From assembly GCF_016595215.1 (NCBI RefSeq), contig NZ_JAENHK010000010.1, forward strand, positions 2,031,390-2,095,389: a stretch of 64,000 nucleotides of DNA. The letters are read 5' to 3'. Within the stretch, counting starts at the first letter, position 1. Every line of letters begins with the position of its first letter. This document shows positions 50,670 to 62,777 of the stretch, piece after piece. The notes beneath the pieces are model-generated. The model was not told the origin of the DNA and made no database searches. It saw only the letters and a list, made by a program, of their open reading frames with translations. A program made the position numbers and the translations under genes. The stretch comes from Chryseobacterium paridis (lineage in GTDB: Bacteria > Bacteroidota > Bacteroidia > Flavobacteriales > Weeksellaceae).

Positions 50670-53600
50670 ATGATGAAAAGCTTAATTTTAGGCAAAATAG
50701 CTCCTGAATTCTTAAAAGAAGAAACACTACCAGAGCTACTAGCACCTATTTTCATTAAATATAAAGACAAAACAGCGTTTATATTTAATGAAAAAAAAAT
50801 ATCCTATGAAGAACTCGATAACTGGAGTAATGCAATTGCTTTACAGCTTCAGCGTGAGGGAGTAGAACCCGGTGATCGTGTCGGGGTATGGTACCCCAGA
50901 AGTATGGAACTTCCGGTTGCTATTTTGGGAATATTAAAAGCAGGAGCTTCTTACATTCCGCTGGACAGAGAAATGCCTGAAGACCGGATAAAAAAAGTTT
51001 TCACAGATATTCATGTGAAAACCTATTTTTCAGATACGGACGCCGGAATCCACTGCTCTCCTTTAAATATCGATCCCCAGCCATCAGGCACGGTATCAGT
51101 ATCTATTAACCATATTACGCCAGACCAGTGGACGTATGTCTTATTTACCTCTGGAAGTACTGGAAACCCTAAGGGAATTCCAATTTCACACAGAAACATC
51201 TGTCATCTTATAAGATCTGAAGAGGATTTTATCGGAATAAAAGATACTGATATTGTTTATCAGGGCTTTTCAGTTTCTTTCGATATGTGGTGCGAAGAAG
51301 TATGGATCAGCCTTTTTTCGGGAGCAACTATTTGGATTGCCGATGCCATTACAGTAAAAGCTATTGATGAACTCAGTGATGTTTTGATTCGGAATAAAAT
51401 TTCTGTTCTCCATGCTGTTCCGAGCATTTTAGCAATTATTGATGAAGTTCCTTCCATAAGAATTATCAACACAGGTGGTGAAGCATGTACCAAACAGGTA
51501 CAGGAAAAATGGGCACAACCCTACAGAACATTTATCAATAGCTACGGTCCGACAGAAACAACTGTATCTTCAAATATGGCTAAGTTAACGAGCAAAGAAG
51601 AACTTACCATCGGACACCCCTTACCCAATTACCATATTGCTGTTATAGATGAGCATTTAAATATTGTTCCCCGAGGCGAACGTGGTGAAATGATCATTTC
51701 AGGACCTGGAGTAAGTAGCGGGTATTTTAATTTACCTGAATTGACGGAACAAAAATTCCTGAAAAATCCTTTCCCGGAATTTCCCGGAGACACTATATAT
51801 AAAACAGGGGATGCAGTTATTATCAGGGAAAATGGATTTATAGATTTCCAGGGAAGAATAGATGATCAGATCAAACTTCGAGGTTACAGGATTGAACTGG
51901 GTGAAATTGAGACCCGCCTGAATCAGCTTCCTGATGTTTCTTCGGCAGCCGTAGCAGTAAAAGAAGACGCAAACGGGCAAGGCCAGCTTGTAGGATACGC
52001 TATGATGAAAAATGATTCATCATTCGATGAGAATACAATGCGAAAAGAACTGGCAAAATTTCTCGCTCCGTATATGGTTCCGATTTCGATCATCAAAATG
52101 AAAGAAATGCCCAGAATGCCCAGCGGAAAAATCGATCGAAAAAAACTCCCTGTTCCAGAAAGTTTTACCAGTCATGAAGAAAATGAAAATATAGAAATAA
52201 ATCCTAAAGCTTCGGTAGAAGAGAAACTTCTGCAAACTCTTCAATGGGTTTTTCCAGCTAAAGACATCGATCTTAGTCAGGATTTCTTTACTGATTTAGG
52301 GGGGCATTCTTTGCTAGCAGCCACTCTAGTTTCCCACCTTCGACAAAAGGCAGGAATTCCTTACGCTTCTTTAAAAGACATTTATGAAAATCGTCCGCTT
52401 TCTGCCTATGCAGATTGTCTTAAGAATAAACAAACAACGAAAACATCAGATCAGGAACCTTTTACAAGGGTTTCAACTTTTCAATATTATGCCTGTAATG
52501 TTGCCCAAACTCTTGCTTTATTTGCTGTTTTTGCCTTATTGAGTATTCAGATATTTTTCCCTTATTTAAGCTATTATTATTTTCAGCTTAATGGCTATGG
52601 AACTGGTCTTGCGCTGCTCAGTGCCGTACTTTTATACACATTGATTCCACCCGTTTATTCCATTATTATTCTATTTACAAAATGGTTAGTTATTGGAAAA
52701 ATAAAAGAAGGAGATTATCCGCTTTGGGGTTGGTATTATTTCAGATGGTGGCTTTGGAAAACAGTGAAAAGACTGCTGCCTTCGGAATTCATTGTTGAAA
52801 CTCCTTTATATCCGAAGTATTTGAAATTATTAGGTGTAAATGTTCATCCCAGTGCACAGCTCAGTCTTTTACCTATTGCTGCTGAAGATCTGGTAACGAT
52901 AGATAAAAATGTGACGACCAGCTCCGGATGCAGCATTGACAACGCATCCGTTGAGAATGGTCTTCTTAAAATAAGAAAAGTACACATTAAGGCTCATGCT
53001 TATCTTGGCTCTTCAGCAATAGTATGCGGAGACACTGTTATTGAAGAATTTGGAGAACTACAGGATCTAAGCTGTCTGAATGAGGGAAAAACAATTGGAT
53101 TTGGTGAAGTATGGGACGGCAGCCCAGCTGAGAAATTACGTGTAAAAAGTGAAGAAGAGGTGAAAAATCCAACATTAGTTTCTTCCTCAAAGAGAAATAA
53201 ATATGCTGTTTTATATGCCTGTTCATTATTTTTCTTTCCTTTATTGATCGTTTTACCTTTAGCCCCTACCTTATATACACTTTACTACCTGGATGATCGT
53301 TCAGCGGATTACAGCTTTTATTACCTGTGGCAAGCTCCTATTCTCTCCACTGTATATATTCTTATATTCATTAGTGTTGTAAGTATTATTACAAGATTTT
53401 TACAGTACAATATGAAACCCGGAATATATCCTGTTTACAGTTTTATGTATTATAGAAAATGGGTGAAAGATCAAATATTTAATCTTGCTCTTACTGTTGT
53501 ACATCCTCTTTTTGCCTCTATTTATATCAGTAAATTTTACAGAATGATGGGGGCTAAGGTTGGAAAAAACTCTGAGATTTCTACAGCCAGTGATGTCTCT

Positions 53601-54590
53601 CACAATCTTCTTGAAATTGGCGAAGGTTCATTTATTGCTGATGCCGTAATCCTTGGTGAACATGATGTAAGAAATGAGAAATTGATCCTTGCAAAAACGA
53701 AAATCGGAAATAACAGCTTTGTAGGAAATAGTGGTCTCATCCCTCAAGGATATGAATTAAATGACAATATGCTGATCGGCGTATTAAGCAAAGCTCCTAC
53801 TGAAGAGCAATTAAAAAACTCTTCAGAAAAAGATTGGTTCGGATCTCCTCCAATAGGGCTTCCTACCAGACAAAAATCCGATGGCTTTGAAGACAGCCTT
53901 ACTTACAATCCCTCTTTTGGTCTTAAGCTGGCAAGAGGTATTGTTGAAGGAATAAGAATTATTCTTCCACAAACCGTAATTATCATTTGCAGTGTATTGT
54001 TTATTGCTTATACCAGTAATTACCTGGAAGGAAAAATTCACCTTCTATTATTGTTCTCACCATTTTATTATCTTGGGATTGTAGCTCTTCCCTCCTTTTT
54101 CTTTATGGTATTACTTAAATGGATTCTGGTTGGAAAATACAAAAAGACAGAAATGCCTATGTACAGCCTGAAGGTTTGGTTGAGTGAAGGAATTACCACA
54201 ATATATGAAGCCCTTCCAGTCATATTTTTTCTGGACTTCTTACGTGGTACTATATGGCTTCCTTTTTTTATGAGATTCCTGGGAGTAAAAATTGGTAAAA
54301 GAGTATGGCTTAACACCACTGATATCACAGAATATGATATGGTAAGCATAGATGACGAAGCCATGCTCAATGAAGATTGCGGCCCACAAACCCATCTTTT
54401 TGAAGACAGGATTATGAAAATAGGAGGTGTAAAAATTGGTAAACGAACCACTATTAATTCAAGAACCATTATTCTATATGATACCGAGATTGGCAATGAT
54501 GTGAACATTGATGCACTTTCCCTGATTATGAAAGGTGAAGCTCTCTCTGATAATACATCATGGCATGGAAGCCCGATACGCGGAAAATAA
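50670..54590 (+). CDS. Pls/PosA family nonribosomal peptide synthetase
   Basis: 1306 residues. Adenylation domain about 20-495 with core motifs TYVLFTSGSTGNPKG (A3, 155-169), NSYGPTETT (A5), YKTGD (A7), GRIDDQIKLRGYRIELGEIE (A8) and PSGKIDRKKLP (A10, 484-494). Carrier domain with the pantetheine Ser547 in TDLGGHSLLAAT. Then membrane helices and left-handed beta-helix (hexapeptide) acyltransferase-like segments, as in epsilon-poly-lysine synthetase Pls and PosA; there is no condensation or thioesterase domain. Such enzymes make amino-acid homopolymers or amino-acid conjugates at the membrane. A GNAT gene follows 14 bp later. The amino acid used is not predicted here. Confidence 0.9.
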   Translation: MMKSLILGKIAPEFLKEETLPELLAPIFIKYKDKTAFIFNEKKISYEELDNWSNAIALQLQREGVEPGDRVGVWYPRSMELPVAILGILKAGASYIPLDREMPEDRIKKVFTDIHVKTYFSDTDAGIHCSPLNIDPQPSGTVSVSINHITPDQWTYVLFTSGSTGNPKGIPISHRNICHLIRSEEDFIGIKDTDIVYQGFSVSFDMWCEEVWISLFSGATIWIADAITVKAIDELSDVLIRNKISVLHAVPSILAIIDEVPSIRIINTGGEACTKQVQEKWAQPYRTFINSYGPTETTVSSNMAKLTSKEELTIGHPLPNYHIAVIDEHLNIVPRGERGEMIISGPGVSSGYFNLPELTEQKFLKNPFPEFPGDTIYKTGDAVIIRENGFIDFQGRIDDQIKLRGYRIELGEIETRLNQLPDVSSAAVAVKEDANGQGQLVGYAMMKNDSSFDENTMRKELAKFLAPYMVPISIIKMKEMPRMPSGKIDRKKLPVPESFTSHEENENIEINPKASVEEKLLQTLQWVFPAKDIDLSQDFFTDLGGHSLLAATLVSHLRQKAGIPYASLKDIYENRPLSAYADCLKNKQTTKTSDQEPFTRVSTFQYYACNVAQTLALFAVFALLSIQIFFPYLSYYYFQLNGYGTGLALLSAVLLYTLIPPVYSIIILFTKWLVIGKIKEGDYPLWGWYYFRWWLWKTVKRLLPSEFIVETPLYPKYLKLLGVNVHPSAQLSLLPIAAEDLVTIDKNVTTSSGCSIDNASVENGLLKIRKVHIKAHAYLGSSAIVCGDTVIEEFGELQDLSCLNEGKTIGFGEVWDGSPAEKLRVKSEEEVKNPTLVSSSKRNKYAVLYACSLFFFPLLIVLPLAPTLYTLYYLDDRSADYSFYYLWQAPILSTVYILIFISVVSIITRFLQYNMKPGIYPVYSFMYYRKWVKDQIFNLALTVVHPLFASIYISKFYRMMGAKVGKNSEISTASDVSHNLLEIGEGSFIADAVILGEHDVRNEKLILAKTKIGNNSFVGNSGLIPQGYELNDNMLIGVLSKAPTEEQLKNSSEKDWFGSPPIGLPTRQKSDGFEDSLTYNPSFGLKLARGIVEGIRIILPQTVIIICSVLFIAYTSNYLEGKIHLLLLFSPFYYLGIVALPSFFFMVLLKWILVGKYKKTEMPMYSLKVWLSEGITTIYEALPVIFFLDFLRGTIWLPFFMRFLGVKIGKRVWLNTTDITEYDMVSIDDEAMLNEDCGPQTHLFEDRIMKIGGVKIGKRTTINSRTIILYDTEIGNDVNIDALSLIMKGEALSDNTSWHGSPIRGK

Positions 54591-54604
54591 CTAAAACATA
54601 CATC

Positions 54605-55093
54605 ATGAATTTTACCATCAGAAAAATAAAAATATCAGACCATCTTCCTATTGTTGATGAATTGGTAGGCGAACTTCATATTTCTGAAAAAGAAATGAAC
54701 GAAAAGACTGCAGACTGGAGTAAGATTAAAAAGCACTATTTACGCTTTATGTCTGATTGTGAAGAAGAGAATGATGGAACATTTCTCATCGCAGACGTCA
54801 ATGGAAAAGCAATAGGCTTCCTGTTTGGATATATTGATGAAAAAGATGACAGTAATTTTGAATTGGGAGATGCTGACGACCTCTATGTTTCTGAGGGATA
54901 TGTAAAACAGGAGTACAGGAAACAAGGAGTATATTCAGCGCTTAATAAAGCATTTGAAGAAACCTATAAAGATTTCAATATCCGAAAGATATACAGGTTT
55001 ACATTATGTAACAATTATACCATGCAAAGCTGGCTTGACAAGCAAGGATATAAGCCTGTAAGGTTGTTGTATGAGAAATGGCGAAATTACTGA
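54605..55093 (+). CDS. GNAT N-acetyltransferase behind the NRPS
   Basis: 162 residues from ATG 54605. A single GNAT domain: NFTIRKIKISDHLPIVDELV, GTFLIADVNGKAIGFLFGYI, VSEGYVKQEYRKQGVYSALN (the R/Q-x-x-G-x-x acetyl-CoA loop) and NNYTMQSWLDKQGYKP. The start lies 14 bp after the NRPS stop, so it may acetylate or tailor its product. An unrelated housekeeping role cannot be excluded. Confidence 0.85.
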   Translation: MNFTIRKIKISDHLPIVDELVGELHISEKEMNEKTADWSKIKKHYLRFMSDCEEENDGTFLIADVNGKAIGFLFGYIDEKDDSNFELGDADDLYVSEGYVKQEYRKQGVYSALNKAFEETYKDFNIRKIYRFTLCNNYTMQSWLDKQGYKPVRLLYEKWRNY

Positions 55094-55148
55094 TGAAAAA
55101 TTGCAGAATCGTAAAATTGTTTTAAAAACTGTAATATAGATTTCAAAA

Positions 55149-55190
55149 AAAATTCTGGTAAAGAAATGATCTCTACCAGAATTTTAATAC
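55149..55190. terminator. Terminator between GNAT and der
   Basis: Twelve-base stem AAAATTCTGGTA / TACCAGAATTTT with a 13-base loop, suited to both convergent transcripts. A further small inverted repeat (GGTATCA / TGATACC) lies at 55202-55226. Confidence 0.75.
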
Positions 55191-55238
55191 TTCGCTTTCT
55201 AAGGTATCATTCGTATACTGATACCTGAAACAAAGTGA

Positions 55239-56549
55239 TTATTTTTGTCTGAAATAAACTTCAATAGGAACTCCGGTAAATCCGAATTCTTTTCTCAATT
55301 GGTTCTCAGTAAATCTCTTGTACGGCTCCTTCACATATTGTGGCAGGTTGCAGAAAAATACAAACTGCGGAGAAGGTGTAGGAAGCTGAACGCAATATTT
55401 AATTTTAATATATTTTCCTTTGGTTGCAGGTGGTGGAGTTTGTTCAAAAATAGGAAGCATCACTTCATTTAATTTTGAAGTTTTGATTTTCTTCTTACGG
55501 TCTTCATAAACCTCCATTGCAACATCTACAGCTTTTAAAATTCTCTGTTTCGTCAAGGCAGATACGAACAAAATTGGAATATCCTGAAACTGTCCTATCT
55601 TATCTTTAATCGCTTTTTCAAAATCACGAATTGTATTGGTTTGCTTATCTTCGATCAAATCCCACTTATTAACTAGGATCACAATTCCTTTTCTGTTCTT
55701 CTGTGCTAAACCGAAAATATTCATATCCTGAGATTCCCATCCTTGTGTAGCATCTACCATAATGATCACTACATCTGAATATTCAATTGAACGGATTGAT
55801 CTCATTACAGAGTAAAATTCCAGATCTTCAGAGACTTTAGCCTTACGACGCATTCCTGCTGTATCTACTAATACAAACTCGTGTCCGAATTTATTATAAA
55901 GAGTCTGAATACTATCTCTTGTGGTACCCGCAACATCAGTTACAATATTTCTCTCAACATCTAACAATGCATTCGTTAAAGTAGATTTCCCTACATTCGG
56001 ACGACCGGCAATTGTAATTTTAGGTAATCCTTCAAAAGGATCCTGATAATCTGTAGTCGGGAAATCTTTAACGATATCGTCCAATAGATCTCCAGTTCCT
56101 GAACCTGTAGCTGAAGAAAGTGTGTAATATTTTTCTATTCCTAACTGGTAAAATTCTGTAGCTGCCAACTCTTCTTTTGAAGAGTCTACTTTATTAACTA
56201 CAATATAAACCGGCTTATTCGATCTTCTTAAAAGCTCGTGAATCTCAAGGTCTGTATCAGTAAGGCCTTCTTCTACATTCAACATAAAAATGATAGAAGT
56301 AGCCTCGTCTACAGCTAATTGTACTTGTTTACGGATTTCTTCCTCGAAAATATCTTCAGTACCTACATCATATCCTCCGGTATCAATTACGGTGAAGTCT
56401 ACTCCATTCCAATCTGATTTTCCGTAATGACGGTCTCTAGTAACTCCGGCAGTAGAATCTACGATAGCTTCTCTTCTTTCCAGAAAACGGTTAAATAATG
56501 TGGATTTTCCTACGTTAGGACGCCCAACGATGGCAACAATGTTTGACAT
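55239..56549 (-). CDS. der: Ribosome biogenesis GTPase Der (EngA)
   Basis: 436 residues. Two G domains in tandem, each with G1 (GRPNVGKSTLFNRFL near residue 8, GRPNVGKSTLTNALL near 182), G3 (DTGGYD; DTAGMRR) and G4 (NKVD; NKWD), followed by the C-terminal KH-like domain (KYCVQLPTPSPQFVFFCN). This double GTPase is needed for 50S assembly. Start MSNIVAIVGRPNVGKS is the usual one. Confidence 0.97.
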   Translation of the reverse strand: MSNIVAIVGRPNVGKSTLFNRFLERREAIVDSTAGVTRDRHYGKSDWNGVDFTVIDTGGYDVGTEDIFEEEIRKQVQLAVDEATSIIFMLNVEEGLTDTDLEIHELLRRSNKPVYIVVNKVDSSKEELAATEFYQLGIEKYYTLSSATGSGTGDLLDDIVKDFPTTDYQDPFEGLPKITIAGRPNVGKSTLTNALLDVERNIVTDVAGTTRDSIQTLYNKFGHEFVLVDTAGMRRKAKVSEDLEFYSVMRSIRSIEYSDVVIIMVDATQGWESQDMNIFGLAQKNRKGIVILVNKWDLIEDKQTNTIRDFEKAIKDKIGQFQDIPILFVSALTKQRILKAVDVAMEVYEDRKKKIKTSKLNEVMLPIFEQTPPPATKGKYIKIKYCVQLPTPSPQFVFFCNLPQYVKEPYKRFTENQLRKEFGFTGVPIEVYFRQK

Positions 56550-56766
56550 AAAAAATGTTTAATAATCCTTCGGCTCGCTCAGGATATGTTATTAATGAGT
56601 TACTCCAACTTTTGGAGCTCAATTTTTTGCAAAGATAAGGCTTTATTATTTAGTAATAAAAAAACAAAGCCACAACAGCTATCCTAAGTATTATTAAAAC
56701 CCTGTATATCAATTCATAATCACAAGCAAACATATCATATAGAGTCTAAATTCATTTAGAATCCAC

Positions 56767-56797
56767 AAAAAAACCACCCTTTATCGGGATGGTTTTC
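56767..56797 (-). terminator. Terminator of katG
   Basis: AAAACCACCC / GGGATGGTTTT stem around TTTATC with one bulge; on the minus strand TTTTTTTGTGG follows, 21 bp after the katG stop. Confidence 0.75.
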
Positions 56798-56817
56798 CAT
56801 TTATATATTATCAAAAT

Positions 56818-59380
<2,563 letters not shown>

Positions 59381-59842
59381 ATGAAAAAAGTATTGATCGT
59401 TCTTTTGGTAGCTTTTATAATGATTCAGTTTTTCCCAATTGACAAGACGAACCCACCCTTAAATCCGGGCATGGATTTTTTAAAAATAAAAAACACACCA
59501 CCCGAAATTGCGAAGATGATCAATACTTCCTGTTACGACTGTCACTCTAATGAAACAAAGTATCCATGGTATTCAAGTATTGCCCCTTCTTCGTGGTTTT
59601 TAAAAAATCACATTACAGAAGGAAGAAAACATCTAAATTTCTCTACCTTTGCAATGTACGAAACTAAAAGGCAGGCACACAAATTGCAGGAATGTATTGA
59701 AATGATCGAAAAAGAGGAAATGCCTTTGGAATCTTATATCGTTGGTCATCAGGATGCAAAATTAACAACTGAACAAAGAAAACAGCTGATAGAGTACTTT
59801 AAGAAAGTAAAAGGAGAAACCGAAAGATCAATGGTATTTTAA
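59381..59842 (+). CDS. Haem-binding domain protein (c-type CxxCH)
   Basis: 153 residues from ATG 59381, which gives the signal anchor MKKVLIVLLVAFIMIQFFP; the frame to 59312 is an extension. One haem-attachment site, INTSCYDCHSNETKYPWYSS, at about residue 45-60 marks the Haem_bd family (PF14376), followed by APSSWFLKNHITEGRKHLNF and EMPLESYIVGHQDAKLT. It is a small membrane-bound periplasmic cytochrome, function not known. The DCC gene follows after 12 bp, and katG is divergent. Confidence 0.88.
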   Translation: MKKVLIVLLVAFIMIQFFPIDKTNPPLNPGMDFLKIKNTPPEIAKMINTSCYDCHSNETKYPWYSSIAPSSWFLKNHITEGRKHLNFSTFAMYETKRQAHKLQECIEMIEKEEMPLESYIVGHQDAKLTTEQRKQLIEYFKKVKGETERSMVF

Positions 59843-59854
59843 AATAAAACCGTT

Positions 59855-60268
59855 ATGCAGGAAAATTGGCAAGATAAATATATTGTCTTCTTTGATGGAG
59901 ATTGTGGGGTTTGTAACTTCTGGGTACAATGGATCCTTGAACGCGACACAAAAAACAAATTCTTATTTGCTTCTTTACAATCCGATTTTGGCCAGAAGTT
60001 TCTTTCCGAAAGAGGATTGGAAACAACTGTATTCAATACCATGTATCTATGGAAACCCAATGAATATTATTTGGTAAAATCCCGAGCAGTACTTCACATT
60101 GCACACTTACTCGGTGGTGTTTATCAATTAATAGCCGCAGGGAAAATTATTCCTACATTTTTAAGTGATCAGGTATATGATCTAATCTCAAGAAACAGAA
60201 TGAAATTAGCTGCTCAAAAATGTTTTCTCCCTGATCAGAATCAGAAAAGAAAGTTTATAGAGGTTTAG
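59855..60268 (+). CDS. DCC family thiol-disulfide oxidoreductase-like protein
   Basis: 137 residues. The signature VFFDGDCGVCNFWVQWILER carries the DCC motif (Asp-Gly-x-Cys-x-x-Cys) near residue 10-29, and the end has VYDLISRNRMKL. DCC proteins have a thioredoxin-like CxxC but proven activity is lacking. It follows the haem-binding gene by 12 bp and should be co-transcribed with it, so a redox partnership is possible. Confidence 0.9.
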   Translation: MQENWQDKYIVFFDGDCGVCNFWVQWILERDTKNKFLFASLQSDFGQKFLSERGLETTVFNTMYLWKPNEYYLVKSRAVLHIAHLLGGVYQLIAAGKIIPTFLSDQVYDLISRNRMKLAAQKCFLPDQNQKRKFIEV

Positions 60269-60420
60269 AACTTGTTTTGTTACTAAATCAGAAATGACAA
60301 GCATCATGATGGTTTTCACAATACTTGTCATTGATTAATCTCTGTTTATTTTTCACGTGGAATTACTGAGATTCTTCACTTCGCGTTGCTCCGTTCTGAA
60401 TGACAAGGCAATATTAAACA

Positions 60421-60476
60421 ATTTCACAAATCCACAGTTTTACGATTTCACAAATCCGCGATTTTGCAATTCAGCC
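60421..60476 (+). repeat. 8-bp-period array (ATTTCACA type)
   Basis: Octamers in register: ATTTCACA, AATCCACA, GTTTTACG, ATTTCACA, AATCCGCG, ATTTTGCA, ATTCAGCC. The first three and next three form a 24-bp tandem repeat. It lies between the DCC gene and the amylase. Confidence 0.65.
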
Positions 60477-60491
60477 CTTCCGCCAAAAAAA

Positions 60492-61925
60492 CTATTGATT
60501 CAACGACCAAACAGAATAACTATTTGGAGGACATTGAATTTTCACCCTCTTATCCGCTTGTGTGGTAGGATACCAGCTCGATGCTCCTGTAAAATCTTTG
60601 ATTTGTTGATTACTCCAGTTCGTATCTACCCATCTTTCCTGCCAGTTTGAAGAAGTATTAATATAAACGACCAGTCCCGGGTTACCATTATAGCCGTTTC
60701 GTCTTGCGATATATTCATCATTATCTGTATATAGAATAGAAGTAGTTCCTGTTGCTTTATTATTATGGATCCAGATCAGATTATTTAACCTTTCTTTATT
60801 CAACCACTCTTCGTAATCTCTGTAAAATATAGTCGGATAACCTTCGTGAGTCAGGATATAGGCGTACGCAGGCATTTTATTATAAATAATATCAGTATCG
60901 TGATTGGCTACAAACGTAACAGCCTTATATGGATTTCTTTTCCACATCATATCATCGTTCAAAACGTTGAGATTTCCATTATCAAAAGCTTCATCCATTT
61001 TATAGTAAGCTGCAAAATCAAATACAGAACTATTGGCATTATTAGCCCAGGACTCCAATATATTTACGTTGGAATCCCATAATTCTCCAACAGAAAAACC
61101 GCCTACCTTGGAATTCCAGTTATTAACCACCCAGGCTCCAAAACCTTTTACATAGTCGAATCTCCATCCGTCAAACTTCATTACGTTTTTGTAGTATTTT
61201 CCTACAGAATCATCTCTTCCCCACAACCAATCCTGTACATGGGGATTCGCGTGACACAAATCAGGGAAACCACCAAAAGCTCCTTCATCATTATTTCCGT
61301 ACGCATTCTTATAAAAATCATTGTAATTTCTGGTAAACTTTCCCGAGGCAACTCCGGAAAAATTAGTCCAGGTATTGGTTCCTGTATAAGGATTGGCTTC
61401 CGATTGCCCACCACTGTTGTGATTGATCACAATGTCTGCATAGACCTGCATATTTTCAGCATGTGCTTTTGTGATTAATGCTTCTAATTCTGTTCTTGAA
61501 CCAAAACGGGTTTCCACACTCCCATTTTGATTAAAGTTTCCAAAATCATAGTAATCGGTAGGATCATACCCCATTGAGAACGCGCCATTCTGTGCCTTTG
61601 AAGCAGGAGGTAGCCATACTGCACTGATCCCGGCATTTGACCAGTTCGTCAATTTATCTTTAACGGTATTCCACCAGTTGCCACCATCCGGAACATCCCA
61701 ATAAAACCCTTGCATCAAAACTCCTCCACCTGGGCCAGCAACGAATTTACCATTAACAGATTCTTTCCCTGTACTGAAAGGCCTCCCATCATGATGGGTA
61801 ACCTGTACCGTTTTGGAATGAACTTCCGATTCTTTTGAACTTTTACCCACTCTTTCATCACTGGTCTCACAAGAGCTCATTACTCCTAAAGTAATTAATG
61901 AAAATAATAAATATGTTTTTTTCAT
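60492..61925 (-). CDS. GH13 alpha-amylase, lipoprotein
   Basis: 477 residues from the ATG at 61925, giving the lipoprotein signal MKKTYLLFSLITLGVMSSC. GH13 regions: I VYADIVINHNSGG, II DGWRFDYVKGF (nucleophile Asp ~257), III SVGELWDSN (acid/base Glu ~281), IV FVANHDTDI. The (beta/alpha)8 barrel and the C-terminal domain (SNWQERWVDTNWSNQQIKDF) are complete. It hydrolyses alpha-1,4-glucan at the cell surface or in the periplasm. There is no susCD pair nearby, so it is not in a starch utilisation locus of the window. Confidence 0.92.
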   Translation of the reverse strand: MKKTYLLFSLITLGVMSSCETSDERVGKSSKESEVHSKTVQVTHHDGRPFSTGKESVNGKFVAGPGGGVLMQGFYWDVPDGGNWWNTVKDKLTNWSNAGISAVWLPPASKAQNGAFSMGYDPTDYYDFGNFNQNGSVETRFGSRTELEALITKAHAENMQVYADIVINHNSGGQSEANPYTGTNTWTNFSGVASGKFTRNYNDFYKNAYGNNDEGAFGGFPDLCHANPHVQDWLWGRDDSVGKYYKNVMKFDGWRFDYVKGFGAWVVNNWNSKVGGFSVGELWDSNVNILESWANNANSSVFDFAAYYKMDEAFDNGNLNVLNDDMMWKRNPYKAVTFVANHDTDIIYNKMPAYAYILTHEGYPTIFYRDYEEWLNKERLNNLIWIHNNKATGTTSILYTDNDEYIARRNGYNGNPGLVVYINTSSNWQERWVDTNWSNQQIKDFTGASSWYPTTQADKRVKIQCPPNSYSVWSLNQ

Positions 61926-62100
61926 AGCCGGCATTTTAATTATTAATATAATAACTAAAATACACTTTTATTAAAATAAATTCTATACAATGTGAATAAA
62001 TTTATTCAACATTAAAGATTTACTCAAAAATCCTATCATAAATTTTCATTAAAAAATCATAAACTTTTAAGATTATCAAGACAATTTTTCTTTTAATCCA

Positions 62101-62108
62101 TATATTTG
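62101..62108 (+). promoter_or_regulatory. -7 promoter box of the DUF4290-murA unit
   Basis: TATATTTG, six bases before the ATG at 62115; near-leaderless start predicted. Confidence 0.6.
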
Positions 62109-62114
62109 CATATT

Positions 62115-62777
62115 ATGGAATATAACACCCAAAAAACGCAACTTAATATGCCGGAATACGGCAGAATTATACAACAGTTGGTTGAGCGTTGCAAAGAGCT
62201 TCCTTCTAAAGAGGAGAGAAACGAAATGGCGATGGCAATCATTGATTTTATGGGACAAAGAAACCCACAACTTCGTGATGAAGAGAATTATAAACATAAA
62301 CTTTGGGATCATTTATATATTTTAGCTAATCATGATTTGGATGTGGATTCTCCTTATCCTTTTCCTACAAAAGAGCAGCTTGAAGAAAAACCTAAAAGAA
62401 TGGAATATCCAAAACTTCAGGGTGATTTTAAATTTTATGGAAAAAGTATTCTTCAATTAATTGAAAAGGCAATAGAGCTTGAAGCCGGAGACGAAAAAGA
62501 GGCTCTGATAGAAGTTATTGCCAACAATATGAAGAAATCTTATAATGTTTATAATAAAGAACATGTTACTGATGATGTGATTTTCCGTCACTTGAAAGAG
62601 CTATCTGAAAACAGGCTTGATCTTACGGGTATAGAATCTTTGGAAAAAAGCAAGATTTACTATACGACCAACAATAATCGCAATAACAATAACAACAATA
62701 ATCGCAACAGCAATAATAAAAACCAAACCAACAAAAGAAGACATAACAATAACAACAACCATAAAAACAGAAAGTAA
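62115..62777 (+). CDS. DUF4290 domain protein with Asn-rich tail
   Basis: 220 residues from ATG 62115 (the TTG at 62106 overlaps the -7 box). The first ~180 residues (NMPEYGRIIQQLVERCKELP, EERNEMAMAIIDFMGQRNP, KLWDHLYILANHDLDVDSPY) match DUF4290, a helical family found in Bacteroidota just upstream of murA. The last ~38 residues are almost only Asn with Arg/Lys (NNNRNNNNNNNRNSNN...), a disordered, basic tail. The stop codon directly abuts the murA start. Function unknown. Confidence 0.9.
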   Translation: MEYNTQKTQLNMPEYGRIIQQLVERCKELPSKEERNEMAMAIIDFMGQRNPQLRDEENYKHKLWDHLYILANHDLDVDSPYPFPTKEQLEEKPKRMEYPKLQGDFKFYGKSILQLIEKAIELEAGDEKEALIEVIANNMKKSYNVYNKEHVTDDVIFRHLKELSENRLDLTGIESLEKSKIYYTTNNNRNNNNNNNRNSNNKNQTNKRRHNNNNNHKNRK

